Translations under genes and position numbers: made by a program | Shown here: piece by piece, positions 7,638-16,543 of the stretch | Layout of the letters: each line of letters begins with the position of its first letter | Numbering within the stretch: position 1 is the first letter of the stretch | Assembly: GCA_934394985.1 (NCBI GenBank) | Contig: CAKRRF010000035.1 | Location: forward strand, 1-23,393 | DNA length: 23,393 nt | Reading direction: 5' to 3' | Source of the DNA: an uncultured Marvinbryantia sp. | Lineage (GTDB): Bacteria > Bacillota > Clostridia > Lachnospirales > Lachnospiraceae | Notes under the pieces: model-generated | What the model was told of the DNA's origin: nothing | The model's input: only the letters and a program-made list of their open reading frames with translations | Databases searched by the model: none

Positions 7638-8492
7638 ATGAAAAAACAACTGAATTATACCAAATTACTATCTGAAACACTGATTCTGACCGGTGCTATT
7701 ATGATCATTGCCGCTGCAGTGTATTTTTTCCTGGTACCCAGCCATACTTCTGTAAGCAGTATTTCCGGTCTCGGTATTGTCCTTTCAAATTTTGTACCGC
7801 TTCCATTATCTGCCATCACCATGATTCTTAACGTGGTGCTTCTGATAATCGGCTTTCTCACCTGTGGCAAAGAATTTGGAGTAAAAACCGTTTATACCAG
7901 TATCATGCTCCCGATATTCCTCAGACTGTTCGAAAGAATCTTTCCGGATTTTGGTTCTATGACAAACAGCCAGGAGCTGGATGTACTCTGCTACGTTCTG
8001 GTTGTCAGCGTCGGACTCAGTATTCTTTTTAATCGAAATGCATCCTCTGGCGGACTGGATATCGTTGCCAAGATTATGAACAAATATCTGCGTATGGATC
8101 TGGGCAAGGCCATGTCACTTTCTGGCATGTGTGTCGCTCTTTCTGCTGCACTGGTTTACGATAAGAAAACGGTTGTTTTAAGTATCCTCGGTACCTATTT
8201 CAATGGCATCGTGCTTGATCATTTTATCTTTGACCATAACATCAAACGGCGCGTATGTATCATCACCAAAAAAGAAGAAGAGCTTCGACATTTTATTCTT
8301 CATGAGCTGCACAGCGGTGCCACTGTTTATGAAGCTTACGGAGCCTACAGTATGCAGAAGCGAAAAGAGATTATCACCATTGTAGACAAAACCGAATACC
8401 AGAAACTGATGAATTTTATCAACCAAGAAGACCCTCTGGCATTTATCACTGTCTATAATGTATCGGATATGCGTTATCAGCCTAAAATATAA
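7638..8492 (+). CDS. YitT-family membrane protein (DUF161/DUF2179)
   Basis: Protein of 284 residues, normal for the family. The N-terminal part (about 1-195) has five to six hydrophobic helices, including LILTGAIMIIAAAVYFFLVP and the family-like segment NASSGGLDIVAKIMNKYL. The C-terminal DUF2179-type domain (about 205-280) is soluble, with the characteristic SGATVYEAYGAYSMQKRKEI and DPLAFITVYNV. The start has AAAAGGA seven bases upstream. YitT proteins are widespread in Firmicutes and occur in multiple paralogues; the transported substrate is not established. The gene is isolated between its own promoter and a strong terminator. Confidence 0.9.
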   Translation: MKKQLNYTKLLSETLILTGAIMIIAAAVYFFLVPSHTSVSSISGLGIVLSNFVPLPLSAITMILNVVLLIIGFLTCGKEFGVKTVYTSIMLPIFLRLFERIFPDFGSMTNSQELDVLCYVLVVSVGLSILFNRNASSGGLDIVAKIMNKYLRMDLGKAMSLSGMCVALSAALVYDKKTVVLSILGTYFNGIVLDHFIFDHNIKRRVCIITKKEEELRHFILHELHSGATVYEAYGAYSMQKRKEIITIVDKTEYQKLMNFINQEDPLAFITVYNVSDMRYQPKI

Positions 8493-8513
8493 AGCACCGC
8501 TTTTCTGCGCATC

Positions 8514-8559
8514 AAAAAACAGACGCAAGCCACATTTTCATGACTTGCGTCTGTTTTTT
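8514..8559. terminator. Bidirectional intrinsic terminator
   Basis: A perfect 16-bp inverted repeat, AAAAAACAGACGCAAG (8514-8529) with its complement at 8544-8559, loop of 14. A and T tracts on both sides serve the convergent genes ending at 8492 (plus) and 8575 (minus). Confidence 0.9.
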
Positions 8560-8574
8560 ACTTACCTGATTCGA

Positions 8575-9819
8575 TTAAAACATGCTCAGAAGCATATAAA
8601 TCCAGTGCGCAGATATACCGGCAAGCAGTCCGCCAATGGTATGACTGATGATGGCCTTACCTGTCATTTCCGGACATTTCAAAGAGTCCATCATTGCTAC
8701 ATGAGTAGACAGATAACCTGACCAGCACATACACATAGCTGTAAATACTGCGATATCATTTGCGGAAGCAAAACCTTCTGCAACCATCTTTGGAATTAAG
8801 CCAATCGCTGCTCCTGCTGCTCCAAGTGCAGTAATCGGAACAGAAATTCCTTTTGAGCTGGCAAAACCAAACAGTGGTCTGAGAATGAAATTCAGTTTTT
8901 CACCTACCATAGGTAAGAAAGCAATACCTTCATATGCAGCACCTGTAAATGTACCATCTGCAGATGCGCCATTTGTCAGCATCATAACAAGTGTACAGAT
9001 GATCAGAACACCTGGGATGATAGCCATACCCATTTCCACTCCGGACTTTCCGCCTTCCAGCATGGCACTTAAGAAACGACCACCTGCTGTTCCCGGACGA
9101 ACGGTACGATAGTTCTGTAAATCTACTGAATTACTTGAATCATCATGAATGCAATATTCTGTCGTTCCATAATGTTTAGAAGTAAACATTAACATAAGGC
9201 GAACACTGACAATAGATCCGATGATAGCTCCAAGGTTACCAATCAGTGCTGCTTTTACAAAGCTTTCACCTGTTGGGGAAGCAATTCCCATCATGAATGT
9301 GGTAATGATCATACCCATACCAAACGCTGTACCGATATTACATAATGCCGGTAACTGGTATTTCTTAAAATAACGCTTGAATCCATGGTCATCAGCTAAT
9401 GTAAGAATAGCCGGGTTGTCAGACAGATACGTTGCAAATACACCAATGATACTTGCTCCCGGAAGTCCGTAAAGCGGTTTCATCAATGGAGAAATTAGCT
9501 TATTCATGACTGCCACAATTCCGAATTCTGTCAGCAGCGCTGCAATAGCACCTGCCAGAACTGCAATAGACATAATGTAGAAACAGGTGTTAAGCAAAAG
9601 GTCAAATGCTGTATTCATCAGAGTGTTCATCATATTGATCACGCCCATCTTGCTTCCCATCCAACCGAAGAAAACAAGGAACACTCCCAAAAAGATAAAT
9701 GGTTCCAGACCGATTACTTTCTTCATTGGAGTAGCAGAAGCGGTAGCAACGGAATCAATCTTTGTGGTATTTTTCTCTGCTTTCTTTTTTTCTTTCTTTA
9801 AAGGTTGTGTTAATTCCAT
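8575..9819 (-). CDS. Gate-domain membrane protein, probable CD0519/CD1768 family
   Basis: Integral membrane protein of 414 residues from ATG 9819, which has AAAGGG upstream; a longer frame to 9915 lacks such a site. After a Lys-rich cytoplasmic start (residues about 5-20) there are about ten hydrophobic helices. Helix-breaking segments resemble nucleoside-recognition/Gate proteins: YLSDNPAILTLADD, GTAFGMGMIITTFMMG and CWSGYLSTHVAMMDSLK. I place it in the clostridial CD0519/CD1768 group from memory of the family; the substrate is unknown. It is divergent from a LysR regulator with which it may form a regulatory pair. Confidence 0.7.
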   Translation of the reverse strand: MELTQPLKKEKKKAEKNTTKIDSVATASATPMKKVIGLEPFIFLGVFLVFFGWMGSKMGVINMMNTLMNTAFDLLLNTCFYIMSIAVLAGAIAALLTEFGIVAVMNKLISPLMKPLYGLPGASIIGVFATYLSDNPAILTLADDHGFKRYFKKYQLPALCNIGTAFGMGMIITTFMMGIASPTGESFVKAALIGNLGAIIGSIVSVRLMLMFTSKHYGTTEYCIHDDSSNSVDLQNYRTVRPGTAGGRFLSAMLEGGKSGVEMGMAIIPGVLIICTLVMMLTNGASADGTFTGAAYEGIAFLPMVGEKLNFILRPLFGFASSKGISVPITALGAAGAAIGLIPKMVAEGFASANDIAVFTAMCMCWSGYLSTHVAMMDSLKCPEMTGKAIISHTIGGLLAGISAHWIYMLLSMF

Positions 9820-9942
9820 AATAATTACCCTTTCTGTTACATCTGCACGATCTTTACATCGTGAATATTTTGGTTTTGGTGATATACACACCGACATATT
9901 GTTTATTATGCACAAATATACGATTGACGTCTTCGTACTCGT

Positions 9943-9971
9943 ATTGTATCATCAACATATAAAGGAATCAA
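9943..9971 (-). promoter_or_regulatory. Promoter of the Gate-domain membrane protein
   Basis: Minus strand: TTGATT (9966-9971), a 17-base spacer and TACAAT (9943-9948). The predicted start near 9936 gives a leader of about 117 bases, which contains a small CACGAT/ATCGTG hairpin. Confidence 0.6.
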
Positions 9972-10064
9972 ATTCATAGTTTTTATGAAATTATTGAAAT
10001 TTTTTCATGTTAAATATAATTATAAGAAAAATTTTATCAGAAAAATATCAGGAGGACGAACAGC

Positions 10065-10973
10065 ATGGAAATACGTCAGATACATACATTTGTACAGGTG
10101 GCGCGGCTTGGTAGTTTTTCAAAAGCAGCAGAAATGCTCGGATATTCTCAGTCAGCAGTGACTGTTCAGATACGTTTACTGGAAACCGAACTGGAAACCA
10201 GACTTTTTGACCGCATGGGGAAGAAAATAAGCCTGACCACTCAGGGAACTCAATTTTATGAGTATTGCAACCGTATTCTATATGAACTCGAATGGATCAT
10301 GCGAACCATGAAAACAAATCAGGAATTGAAAGGTTCTCTTCATATCGGAACCATTGAATCACTGTGTACCGTAAAGTTCCCTTCTCTGCTTAATAAATTT
10401 CATGCACTTTATCCGAAGGTTAATATCAAGATTACACTGGATGCTCCCGAAAGGCTGATTCAGATGATGGAACATAATGAATTGGATCTTATCTACATAC
10501 TGGACGCGCCAAGATGGAAACGAGAATGGGTAAAGGTGATAGAGGAAGAAGAACCGGTCGTATTTGTTTCCAGCGTAAATTCACCGCTTGCAGGCAGAAA
10601 AGATCTAAGCCTTCCGGATATCCTGGACGAACCGTTTTTTCTTACAGAAAAGAATTCCAACTACAGACAGGCTCTTGACCAACAGCTAGCCAAAAAGGCC
10701 CGCCCCCTGAGGCCGATTCTCGAAATTTATGACACAGAGTTTATTATAAAAATGATCGAGGAACACAATGGTCTTTCTTTTCTTCCTTATTTTGCTGTAG
10801 AAAAATTTATTCAGGATGGAAGTCTGGCGATGCTGGATATAAAAGGTATTGACATTACCATGTGCAGACAGCTCTTCTACCACAAGGATAAATTCTGTAC
10901 CAGAGAAATGGAAGAATTTATCCGTCTTGTAAAAGAATCGGAACATGAATCGATAGAACCTTCCCGGACATAG
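10065..10973 (+). CDS. LysR-family transcriptional regulator
   Basis: LTTR of 302 residues, full length. The N-terminal winged helix-turn-helix (about 1-62) shows the classic FVQVARLGSFSKAAEML, then SQSAVTVQIRLLETELETRLFDR. The effector-binding domain (about 90-290) begins at SLHIGTIESLCTVKFPSLL. AGGAGG lies nine bases before ATG 10065. The promoter is uncertain; TATAAT near 10014 lacks a good -35. It is transcribed away from the Gate-domain membrane protein, the usual arrangement for a LysR regulator and its target. The effector cannot be predicted. Confidence 0.93.
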   Translation: MEIRQIHTFVQVARLGSFSKAAEMLGYSQSAVTVQIRLLETELETRLFDRMGKKISLTTQGTQFYEYCNRILYELEWIMRTMKTNQELKGSLHIGTIESLCTVKFPSLLNKFHALYPKVNIKITLDAPERLIQMMEHNELDLIYILDAPRWKREWVKVIEEEEPVVFVSSVNSPLAGRKDLSLPDILDEPFFLTEKNSNYRQALDQQLAKKARPLRPILEIYDTEFIIKMIEEHNGLSFLPYFAVEKFIQDGSLAMLDIKGIDITMCRQLFYHKDKFCTREMEEFIRLVKESEHESIEPSRT

Positions 10974-10992
10974 CTCGAAATGATCGAAGTAA

Positions 10993-11020
10993 TTGACAAT
11001 CACCGTATTTCTGTTACTAT
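10993..11020 (+). promoter_or_regulatory. Promoter of the degV gene
   Basis: A perfect TTGACA (10993-10998), a 16-base spacer and TACTAT (11015-11020). The expected start is near 11027, giving a leader of about 108 bases. Confidence 0.5.
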
Positions 11021-11065
11021 GTATACTATGTATCAATCGGTACTTTATACAATATAAGAGTCCTG

Positions 11066-11090
11066 TTTTTGCAGGGTGCTTCTGCAAAAA
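11066..11090 (+). other. Hairpin in the degV leader
   Basis: A perfect 9-bp inverted repeat TTTTTGCAG/CTGCAAAAA with a 7-base loop. It lies about 40 bases into the predicted leader and 45 before the start codon. The T tract precedes it rather than follows, so it is not a plus-strand terminator. Confidence 0.4.
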
Positions 11091-11134
11091 ATATCATTTC
11101 AGACAGAACAGCACAGAAAGGATCAGAATATACT

Positions 11135-12043
11135 ATGTTTCAAATTTTTGTTGACTCCGCAGCCAATCTTCCGGCTGTCATTGCAAAACAATATCACATT
11201 AACGTCATCTCTTTTATTAATCTGGTTGCCGGAAAAGAGGTCACCTGCTATCATCCGGACCTCACACCAGAAGAAGAACGGGAAAAAGGCACAGAATATT
11301 ATAACGCCATGCGTAAAGGCTGCGAAATCAAAACCGGTCTGATCAGCACTGCAACATTTAAAGATAAATTTCAGGAAGCACTGCAGGCCGGTCAGGATGT
11401 TTTATATTTTTCCTTAAGTAAAAATATCAGTGGTACTTATAATTCTGCCAGACTGGCGGCAGAAGATCTGGCAGATAAGAATCTGAACGGACATAAGATC
11501 CGATTAGTGGACTCTCTCAATGCCTCTCTTGCTCAGGGAATCCTTGCTATCTATGCCAGCATCCTGCGTGACAAAGGTATGTCTGTCGATGAAACTGCAG
11601 ATTTTCTGGAGTCCTGTGTGGGCAAAATGAACGGAATCTTTACTGTGGGAGATCTCAAATATCTCTCACACACCGGACGAATCAAGGGAAGTGTGGCCGC
11701 TATTGGAAATGTTCTGAGAATCAAACCTATCCTGAAAGGAGACAAAGATGGCTATATCGTTTCTTATAAAAATGTTCGTGGCCGTAAGTCTGCCTTAAAC
11801 ACACTGATTGATCTGGTTTGTAAAAATATCGTAAATCCGGAGCAGCAGATCATCGGCATCGCCCATGCTGATGCGTATGAAGATTCTCTTTATATCATGA
11901 ATAAAATACAGGAAAGAATCAAAGTACGTGATTTTATCAATACCTCCTATGATTTCTGTACCGGAAGTCATGTCGGTCCTGATACCATTGCACTTTTCTT
12001 CATTGGAAAAGACAGAGAGCTTGCCTGCGCAGACTTATCTTAA
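11135..12043 (+). CDS. DegV-family fatty-acid-binding protein
   Basis: Protein of 302 residues in the DegV family (fatty-acid binding; FakB-like members present acyl chains to a FakA kinase). Seen are the N-terminal VDSAANLPAVIAKQY, the TGLISTATF segment, and the ligand-pocket motif SLSKNISGTYNSARLAAEDL, with VDSLNASLAQG following. The start at ATG 11135 (AAAGGA upstream) begins directly at the first beta strand; a TTG-started extension to 11069 runs through the leader hairpin and is rejected. No fakA lies nearby. It ends 23 bases from the convergent chromate transporter, with no obvious terminator between them. Confidence 0.9.
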   Translation: MFQIFVDSAANLPAVIAKQYHINVISFINLVAGKEVTCYHPDLTPEEEREKGTEYYNAMRKGCEIKTGLISTATFKDKFQEALQAGQDVLYFSLSKNISGTYNSARLAAEDLADKNLNGHKIRLVDSLNASLAQGILAIYASILRDKGMSVDETADFLESCVGKMNGIFTVGDLKYLSHTGRIKGSVAAIGNVLRIKPILKGDKDGYIVSYKNVRGRKSALNTLIDLVCKNIVNPEQQIIGIAHADAYEDSLYIMNKIQERIKVRDFINTSYDFCTGSHVGPDTIALFFIGKDRELACADLS

Positions 12044-12066
12044 TCTGTTATAAATATTGTGAAAGA

Positions 12067-12630
12067 TCAGGCAAATACCGTCAGAGCAACATTTGCCACA
12101 CCACACAAAATCATTGCCACGATGGGATTTACCTTATATTTTCGAAGCAAAAATAAGGCAATTCCAAAGAAAAGGATCATCTGTACACTCACATTCTGAC
12201 GGACAAACTGTATGGTGCCGTCCAGAAAAAAGGCAGTGATTAGAATAGTCACCCCTGCTTTGGCAATCATCGCCACGACTGCCGGACGAAGGGATGCCAG
12301 TGTTCCCTGAAGTAAGGACATATTCCGATATTTCATATACACATATGCCAATAAAGTGACAATCACACAGGATGGAAAAATGCATCCTATTGTAGCAATT
12401 ACGGCCCCGGCGATACCTGCTATCTGTGTTCCGACAAAAGTAGCGGCATTGACAGCAATCGGTCCCGGGGTCATTTCTGCAATCGTGATCAGATTCGTAA
12501 ATTCACTCATTGTCAGCCAACCATGCAGGTTTACCACTTGTTCCTGTATCAGTGGCATTGCGGCGTATCCGCCTCCAAAACTGAAAACCCCAACCTGAAG
12601 GAAGCTTAAAAACAACTGAATATATATCAT
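12067..12630 (-). CDS. Chromate transporter half (ChrA family), second gene of pair
   Basis: Short-chain ChrA-family membrane protein of 187 residues, the size of one family domain. Signature segments are FSFGGGYAAMPLIQEQVV (about 17-34) and EMTPGPIAVNAATFVGTQIAG (about 51-71), followed by several hydrophobic helices. It starts inside the end of the previous gene (ATGA overlap at 12627-12630), so both halves are probably made in equal amounts and form a heterodimer. The family exports chromate in some bacteria; in gut clostridia the real anion is unknown. Confidence 0.9.
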   Translation of the reverse strand: MIYIQLFLSFLQVGVFSFGGGYAAMPLIQEQVVNLHGWLTMSEFTNLITIAEMTPGPIAVNAATFVGTQIAGIAGAVIATIGCIFPSCVIVTLLAYVYMKYRNMSLLQGTLASLRPAVVAMIAKAGVTILITAFFLDGTIQFVRQNVSVQMILFFGIALFLLRKYKVNPIVAMILCGVANVALTVFA

Positions 12631-13202
12631 TTTTCTTTTTCTCCTCTTATCATTGTTCTCACCATTCCAAACACAGCAACAAATAGTATTATACAGATGA
12701 CGTTAAGATTCAGAAAATAACTCAGACAAAAGCTGATTATCATGATCGCTATATTCACCCAGTCTTTTGTCTTTACAACATTTTTTCCCATATCATACAC
12801 AACCGAAATAATCACTGCACCAACCCCCGCTGTCATTCCTTTTAGCAATGCCGCAATATAATAGTTCGAACAGAATGCATCATAACATACAGAGATCACA
12901 GATAATATTACCATTGGAGGTATGATTGCACCCAGGACCGATACCAGCATTCCGGGAATACCGGCCAGCTTATAGCCAACAATAATCGCTCCGTTTACTG
13001 CAATGGCACCCGGCGAAGACTGCGCAATCGCAACCATATCCAACATTTCTTCTTCTTCAATCCAATGATACTGATCTACAAATTTTTCCTTCAGCAAGGT
13101 CACAATCACATATCCACCTCCAAAAGTAAAGGCGCTAAGATAGAAGCAGGCAAAAAACAATTTTCGCAATACATATCTCTTACTTTTGGGTTCTTCTTTC
13201 AT
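12627..13202 (-). CDS. Chromate transporter half (ChrA family), first gene of pair
   Basis: Short-chain ChrA protein of 191 residues. It has FTFGGGYVIVTLLKEKFVD (about 21-39) and AIAQSSPGAIAVNGAIIVGY (about 58-77), both counterparts of the motifs in the partner gene, and about six hydrophobic helices. ATG 13202 follows a purine-rich AGGAAGAAGG. A terminator separates it from the upstream exporter gene, so this pair is likely its own transcription unit, although the gap has no clear promoter. Confidence 0.9.
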   Translation of the reverse strand: MKEEPKSKRYVLRKLFFACFYLSAFTFGGGYVIVTLLKEKFVDQYHWIEEEEMLDMVAIAQSSPGAIAVNGAIIVGYKLAGIPGMLVSVLGAIIPPMVILSVISVCYDAFCSNYYIAALLKGMTAGVGAVIISVVYDMGKNVVKTKDWVNIAIMIISFCLSYFLNLNVICIILFVAVFGMVRTMIRGEKEK

Positions 13203-13275
13203 CCTTCTTCCTCATTTTCTTCCAACATTTTTGTTTCTGATGTTATCTTATCACGTACTGTCCAAAAATAAAAGA

Positions 13276-13299
13276 GGCTGACCTCTGACGAGGCCAGCC
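13276..13299 (-). terminator. Intrinsic terminator of the MMPL gene
   Basis: Minus-strand GC-rich hairpin: GGCTG/CAGCC and CCTC/GAGG stems with one mismatch and a four-base loop. It is followed by TCTTTTATTTTT and lies 15 bases after the MMPL stop codon. Confidence 0.8.
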
Positions 13300-13314
13300 C
13301 AAAATCATCTCTGT

Positions 13315-15387
13315 TTATTTCTGTGGTAAGAATCCCTTGCTCGTTTTTACGATCACTTTATCAAATACCATGAATATGGACGGCAGTACAAAGAGAACTA
13401 CCACCATACTGATCAATGCGCCTCTTGCCATCAGGATACACAGCGAACTGATCATATCAATATTGGAATAAAGTCCGACACCGATCGTTGCTGCGAAGAA
13501 ACTCAATGCACTGACCATAACAGACTGCGCCGATACACGGTGCGCCGTTGTGATCGCATTGTACTTGTCGGCGCCATGATTTCGTTCTCTCTTATATCGG
13601 GTGGTCATGAGAATCGCATAATCCACAGTGGAACCCAGCTGAATCGTTCCGATTACAATGGATGCCACAAACGGCAGCTTTGTTCCCATATAAAATGGAA
13701 TTCCCATGTTCACGAAAATCGCAAACTCAATCACCCCTACCAGAATAAACGGCAGTGATATGGATTTAAACAGAATCATGATAATTACAAAAATAATTCC
13801 GATGGATACTGCACTGACATGCCTGAAATCTGTATCTGTGATATCAATCAGATCTGCCGTCAGTGGTCCTTCTCCAATCAACATACCATTCTCATCATAT
13901 TTATGTAAAATCTCATTCAGTTCTCTGATCTGGTCATTCAGTTCATCCGTTGCCACTTTATATTCGGAATTGACCAGTATCAGCTGATATTTGTCATTTT
14001 TCAGTGTACTGGTCACAGAATCCGGAATCATACTTTTCGGGACTGTCGGACCGATCACAGAATCTAGTCCGAGTGCCCACTTGATTCCATCCACCTTTTC
14101 CATTTCACTGAGCATTTTCCCCGCATCTGATCCGTTTATCGCACTATCCACGAGAATCATGTGAGTCGTATTCATATCATAGTCTTCCTTCAGTTTCTCG
14201 TTTGCAATAATACTTGGCAGGTCTTTTGGAAGAGTTTCATCCAGATTGTAATATACGCCGGTGTGATTATTTCCGTAAATAGCCGGGAATAACAGAATCA
14301 GGAACAGGATCACATATACCAGATATCTTTTTGTGACCTTATCCGAAATTCTTCCAATATCCGGTAGAAACGGTTTATGCTTTGTCTTTTCAATCAGCTT
14401 ATCACAGCACAGGATCATCGCAGGAAGGATGGTGACGCAGGCAATCACACCCAGAATTACCCCCTTAACCATTACAATACCTATGTCCAGCCCAAGGGTA
14501 AAGGACATAAAACACAATGCAATAAATCCGGCAATTGTGGTGACAGAGCTTCCGATCACAGAAGAAAATGTCTGTGATATCGCATGTGCCATCGCCCGCT
14601 CCTTATCTCCATCGTAACGAACCTGCTGTTCTTCATAGCTATGCATCAGGAAAATGGAGTAATCCAGTGTCACACCAAGCTGTAACACTGCTGCCAGTGC
14701 TTTTGTGATATAGGAAATCTCTCCCATAAAGTAGTTGCTTCCCAGATTATAGACTATAGCAATTCCGATACTGAGCATAAAAAGAATCGGTACAAAAAAG
14801 GATTCCATTGTAAGACCAAGCACTATCATCGCCAGTACCACTGCAATCAGCACATATAGTGGTGTCTCCTTTTCCGCCAGTTCCTTTGTATCCGTAACAA
14901 TTGCTGACATTCCACTCAGGAAACACTGTTCTTTTGCAAGTGAACGAATCTCAGAAATTGCCTCCATGGTTCCATCTGAAGAGGTTCCTTCATCAAAAAA
15001 AACAGCCATCATCGTTCCCGTATCTGAATTAAATGCTTGGTACAGTTTTTGTGGAAGCATACTCTTTGGTATACTGATATCTGCAAAAGAATCATACCAG
15101 ATCACCCGTTTTACATGATCCACCTCTTCCATCTTCTTTTTCAGTTTCGCCACGTCCTTATCTTCCATGCCATCGACAATGAACATAGAAAATGCCCCCG
15201 TTCCGAAGTCATTTACCAAAATATCCTGACCGATCATCGTTTCGATGTCAGCCGGCAGATATGTCAACACATCATAATTAATTCTCGTATGCAGATATCC
15301 AAATGCAGACGGAATCAGTAATAATACACTGATAAGCAAAATCAGTACTCTGAATTTTACTATTTTTTTCCCCAACTTTACCATCAT
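13315..15387 (-). CDS. MMPL/RND-superfamily exporter
   Basis: Membrane exporter of 690 residues from ATG 15387; an upstream in-frame ATG at 15426 precedes the GGAGG and is less likely. It has the two-repeat RND layout: a TM helix near residue 15, an extracytoplasmic domain (about 35-185), a five-helix block (about 190-370), a second extracytoplasmic domain (about 385-510) and a second five-helix block. The proton-relay Asp-Tyr pair of MmpL proteins is present in both halves, VTLDYSIF and STVDYAIL. Substrates of clostridial members (lipids, drugs or glycolipids) are unknown. It is monocistronic, with a terminator behind it. Confidence 0.9.
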   Translation of the reverse strand: MMVKLGKKIVKFRVLILLISVLLLIPSAFGYLHTRINYDVLTYLPADIETMIGQDILVNDFGTGAFSMFIVDGMEDKDVAKLKKKMEEVDHVKRVIWYDSFADISIPKSMLPQKLYQAFNSDTGTMMAVFFDEGTSSDGTMEAISEIRSLAKEQCFLSGMSAIVTDTKELAEKETPLYVLIAVVLAMIVLGLTMESFFVPILFMLSIGIAIVYNLGSNYFMGEISYITKALAAVLQLGVTLDYSIFLMHSYEEQQVRYDGDKERAMAHAISQTFSSVIGSSVTTIAGFIALCFMSFTLGLDIGIVMVKGVILGVIACVTILPAMILCCDKLIEKTKHKPFLPDIGRISDKVTKRYLVYVILFLILLFPAIYGNNHTGVYYNLDETLPKDLPSIIANEKLKEDYDMNTTHMILVDSAINGSDAGKMLSEMEKVDGIKWALGLDSVIGPTVPKSMIPDSVTSTLKNDKYQLILVNSEYKVATDELNDQIRELNEILHKYDENGMLIGEGPLTADLIDITDTDFRHVSAVSIGIIFVIIMILFKSISLPFILVGVIEFAIFVNMGIPFYMGTKLPFVASIVIGTIQLGSTVDYAILMTTRYKRERNHGADKYNAITTAHRVSAQSVMVSALSFFAATIGVGLYSNIDMISSLCILMARGALISMVVVLFVLPSIFMVFDKVIVKTSKGFLPQK

Positions 15388-15437
15388 GACGCTTTCACTT
15401 CCTCCCATGGATTCTATTATGATCATTGATTGGTAAA

Positions 15438-15467
15438 ATTGTATATCAGATATTCACCTTCCAACAA
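15438..15467 (-). promoter_or_regulatory. Possible promoter of the MMPL gene
   Basis: Minus strand: TTGTTG (15462-15467), an 18-base spacer and TACAAT (15438-15443). An alternative -10, TATACA, gives 16 bases. The leader would be about 45 bases. Confidence 0.35.
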
Positions 15468-15613
15468 TAGGCAAACGTCTTTCTTTGTTAAGAATATGGT
15501 CATTTGTTGGTGTTTTGTCTAGTATTTTCGTCATATTGCAAGCTTTCACTTCCTGTTTGCATTCTCAAAAATACAGATTGCACTTATTTCAAAATATTTT
15601 ACTGAACCTGAAA

Positions 15614-15651
15614 AAGGCAGCGATTCCATAATTACATGAAACCACTGCCTT
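15614..15651 (-). terminator. Terminator of the thioredoxin/polyferredoxin cluster
   Basis: Minus-strand hairpin whose outer stem is AAGGCAG/CTGCCTT, extended inward by several G-U-containing pairs to about 14 bp. It is followed by TTTTTC. It lies 35 bases past the polyferredoxin stop. Confidence 0.65.
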
Positions 15652-15685
15652 CCAGATAGCTTCTCTTGCCGCTACCCTCTGCCTT

Positions 15686-16543
15686 TTATTTTATCGTAAT
15701 TTTATGCTCAATCGCATTGGTCGGACATGCCTGTCTGCATCTGCCGCAACGAATACACTCCAGACTATTCGGTGTTTCTGCCGGATTTACTTCCATCTGA
15801 CAGACTTTTGCACATTTTCCACAATGCACACACTTTTCCATATCGACTTGATAGCGATACAGAGAAACCTTATTAAATACGGAATAAAATGCACCAAGCG
15901 GACAGATATATTTACAAAATGGCCGGTAAATCAATATCGATAACACTATGGTCACGATCAGGATCGTATTTTTCCACAGATAGAGCCAGCCAATCGCGCC
16001 TCGCATGGCTTTGTTTAAAAGTACCAGCGGCAGTCCGCCTTCCAGCGTTCCTGCCGGACAGATCAGCTTACAGAAATATGGTGCTCCCTGTCCCATAATA
16101 TCGGTCAAAAACATCGGCAATAAGACTACAAATACCAGAAAGATTACATATTTTAACTTTCTCAGCAATTTATCACCGCGAAATGTCCGGATCTTCTTCG
16201 GAAACGGAATCTTATTCAGCAGATCCTGAATCAGACCGAACGGGCACAGAAACCCGCACACCAGTCTTCCCAATAATGCTCCTATAAAAATCAGAAAACC
16301 GACTACATAGTAAGCAATTTTAAAGTTCCAGCTTCCGATCACAGCCTGCAGAGAGCCAATCGGACAAGCTCCCATCGCACCGGGACAGGAATAGCAGTTC
16401 AGACCTGGTACACATACATTTTTCACTTTTCCTGTATAGATTTTCCCCGTTACAAAGCCTGATACATGTGAATTTGTCAGTGCCGCCCACAAAGCCTGTA
16501 TGGTATGACGCGGCCAGTTTTTTATCTTTGTATTTTTATCCAA
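15686..16543 (-). CDS. NapH/CcoG-like 4Fe-4S membrane polyferredoxin
   Basis: Membrane iron-sulfur protein of 285 residues. The N-terminal part has CVPGLNCYSCPGAMGACPIG, then helices carrying the CGFLCPFG, CKLICPAG and CKYICPLG motifs typical of NapH-type proteins. The C-terminus has two classic ferredoxin clusters, CVHCGKCAKVC and CIRCGRCRQACP (about 235-278). The start is TTG 16543: an in-frame TAG two codons earlier excludes an upstream start. It overlaps the CXXC microprotein stop by 8 bases, so translation is probably coupled. It probably moves electrons from or to the membrane for the thiol-redox partners encoded upstream; the direction is not known. Confidence 0.88.
   Translation of the reverse strand: MDKNTKIKNWPRHTIQALWAALTNSHVSGFVTGKIYTGKVKNVCVPGLNCYSCPGAMGACPIGSLQAVIGSWNFKIAYYVVGFLIFIGALLGRLVCGFLCPFGLIQDLLNKIPFPKKIRTFRGDKLLRKLKYVIFLVFVVLLPMFLTDIMGQGAPYFCKLICPAGTLEGGLPLVLLNKAMRGAIGWLYLWKNTILIVTIVLSILIYRPFCKYICPLGAFYSVFNKVSLYRYQVDMEKCVHCGKCAKVCQMEVNPAETPNSLECIRCGRCRQACPTNAIEHKITIK

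Noticed and set aside
12067..13202. Split ChrA pair as a frameshifted single gene
   Set aside because: Each half has its own complete motif set and ribosome binding site; two-gene short-chain ChrA pairs are a normal family arrangement.
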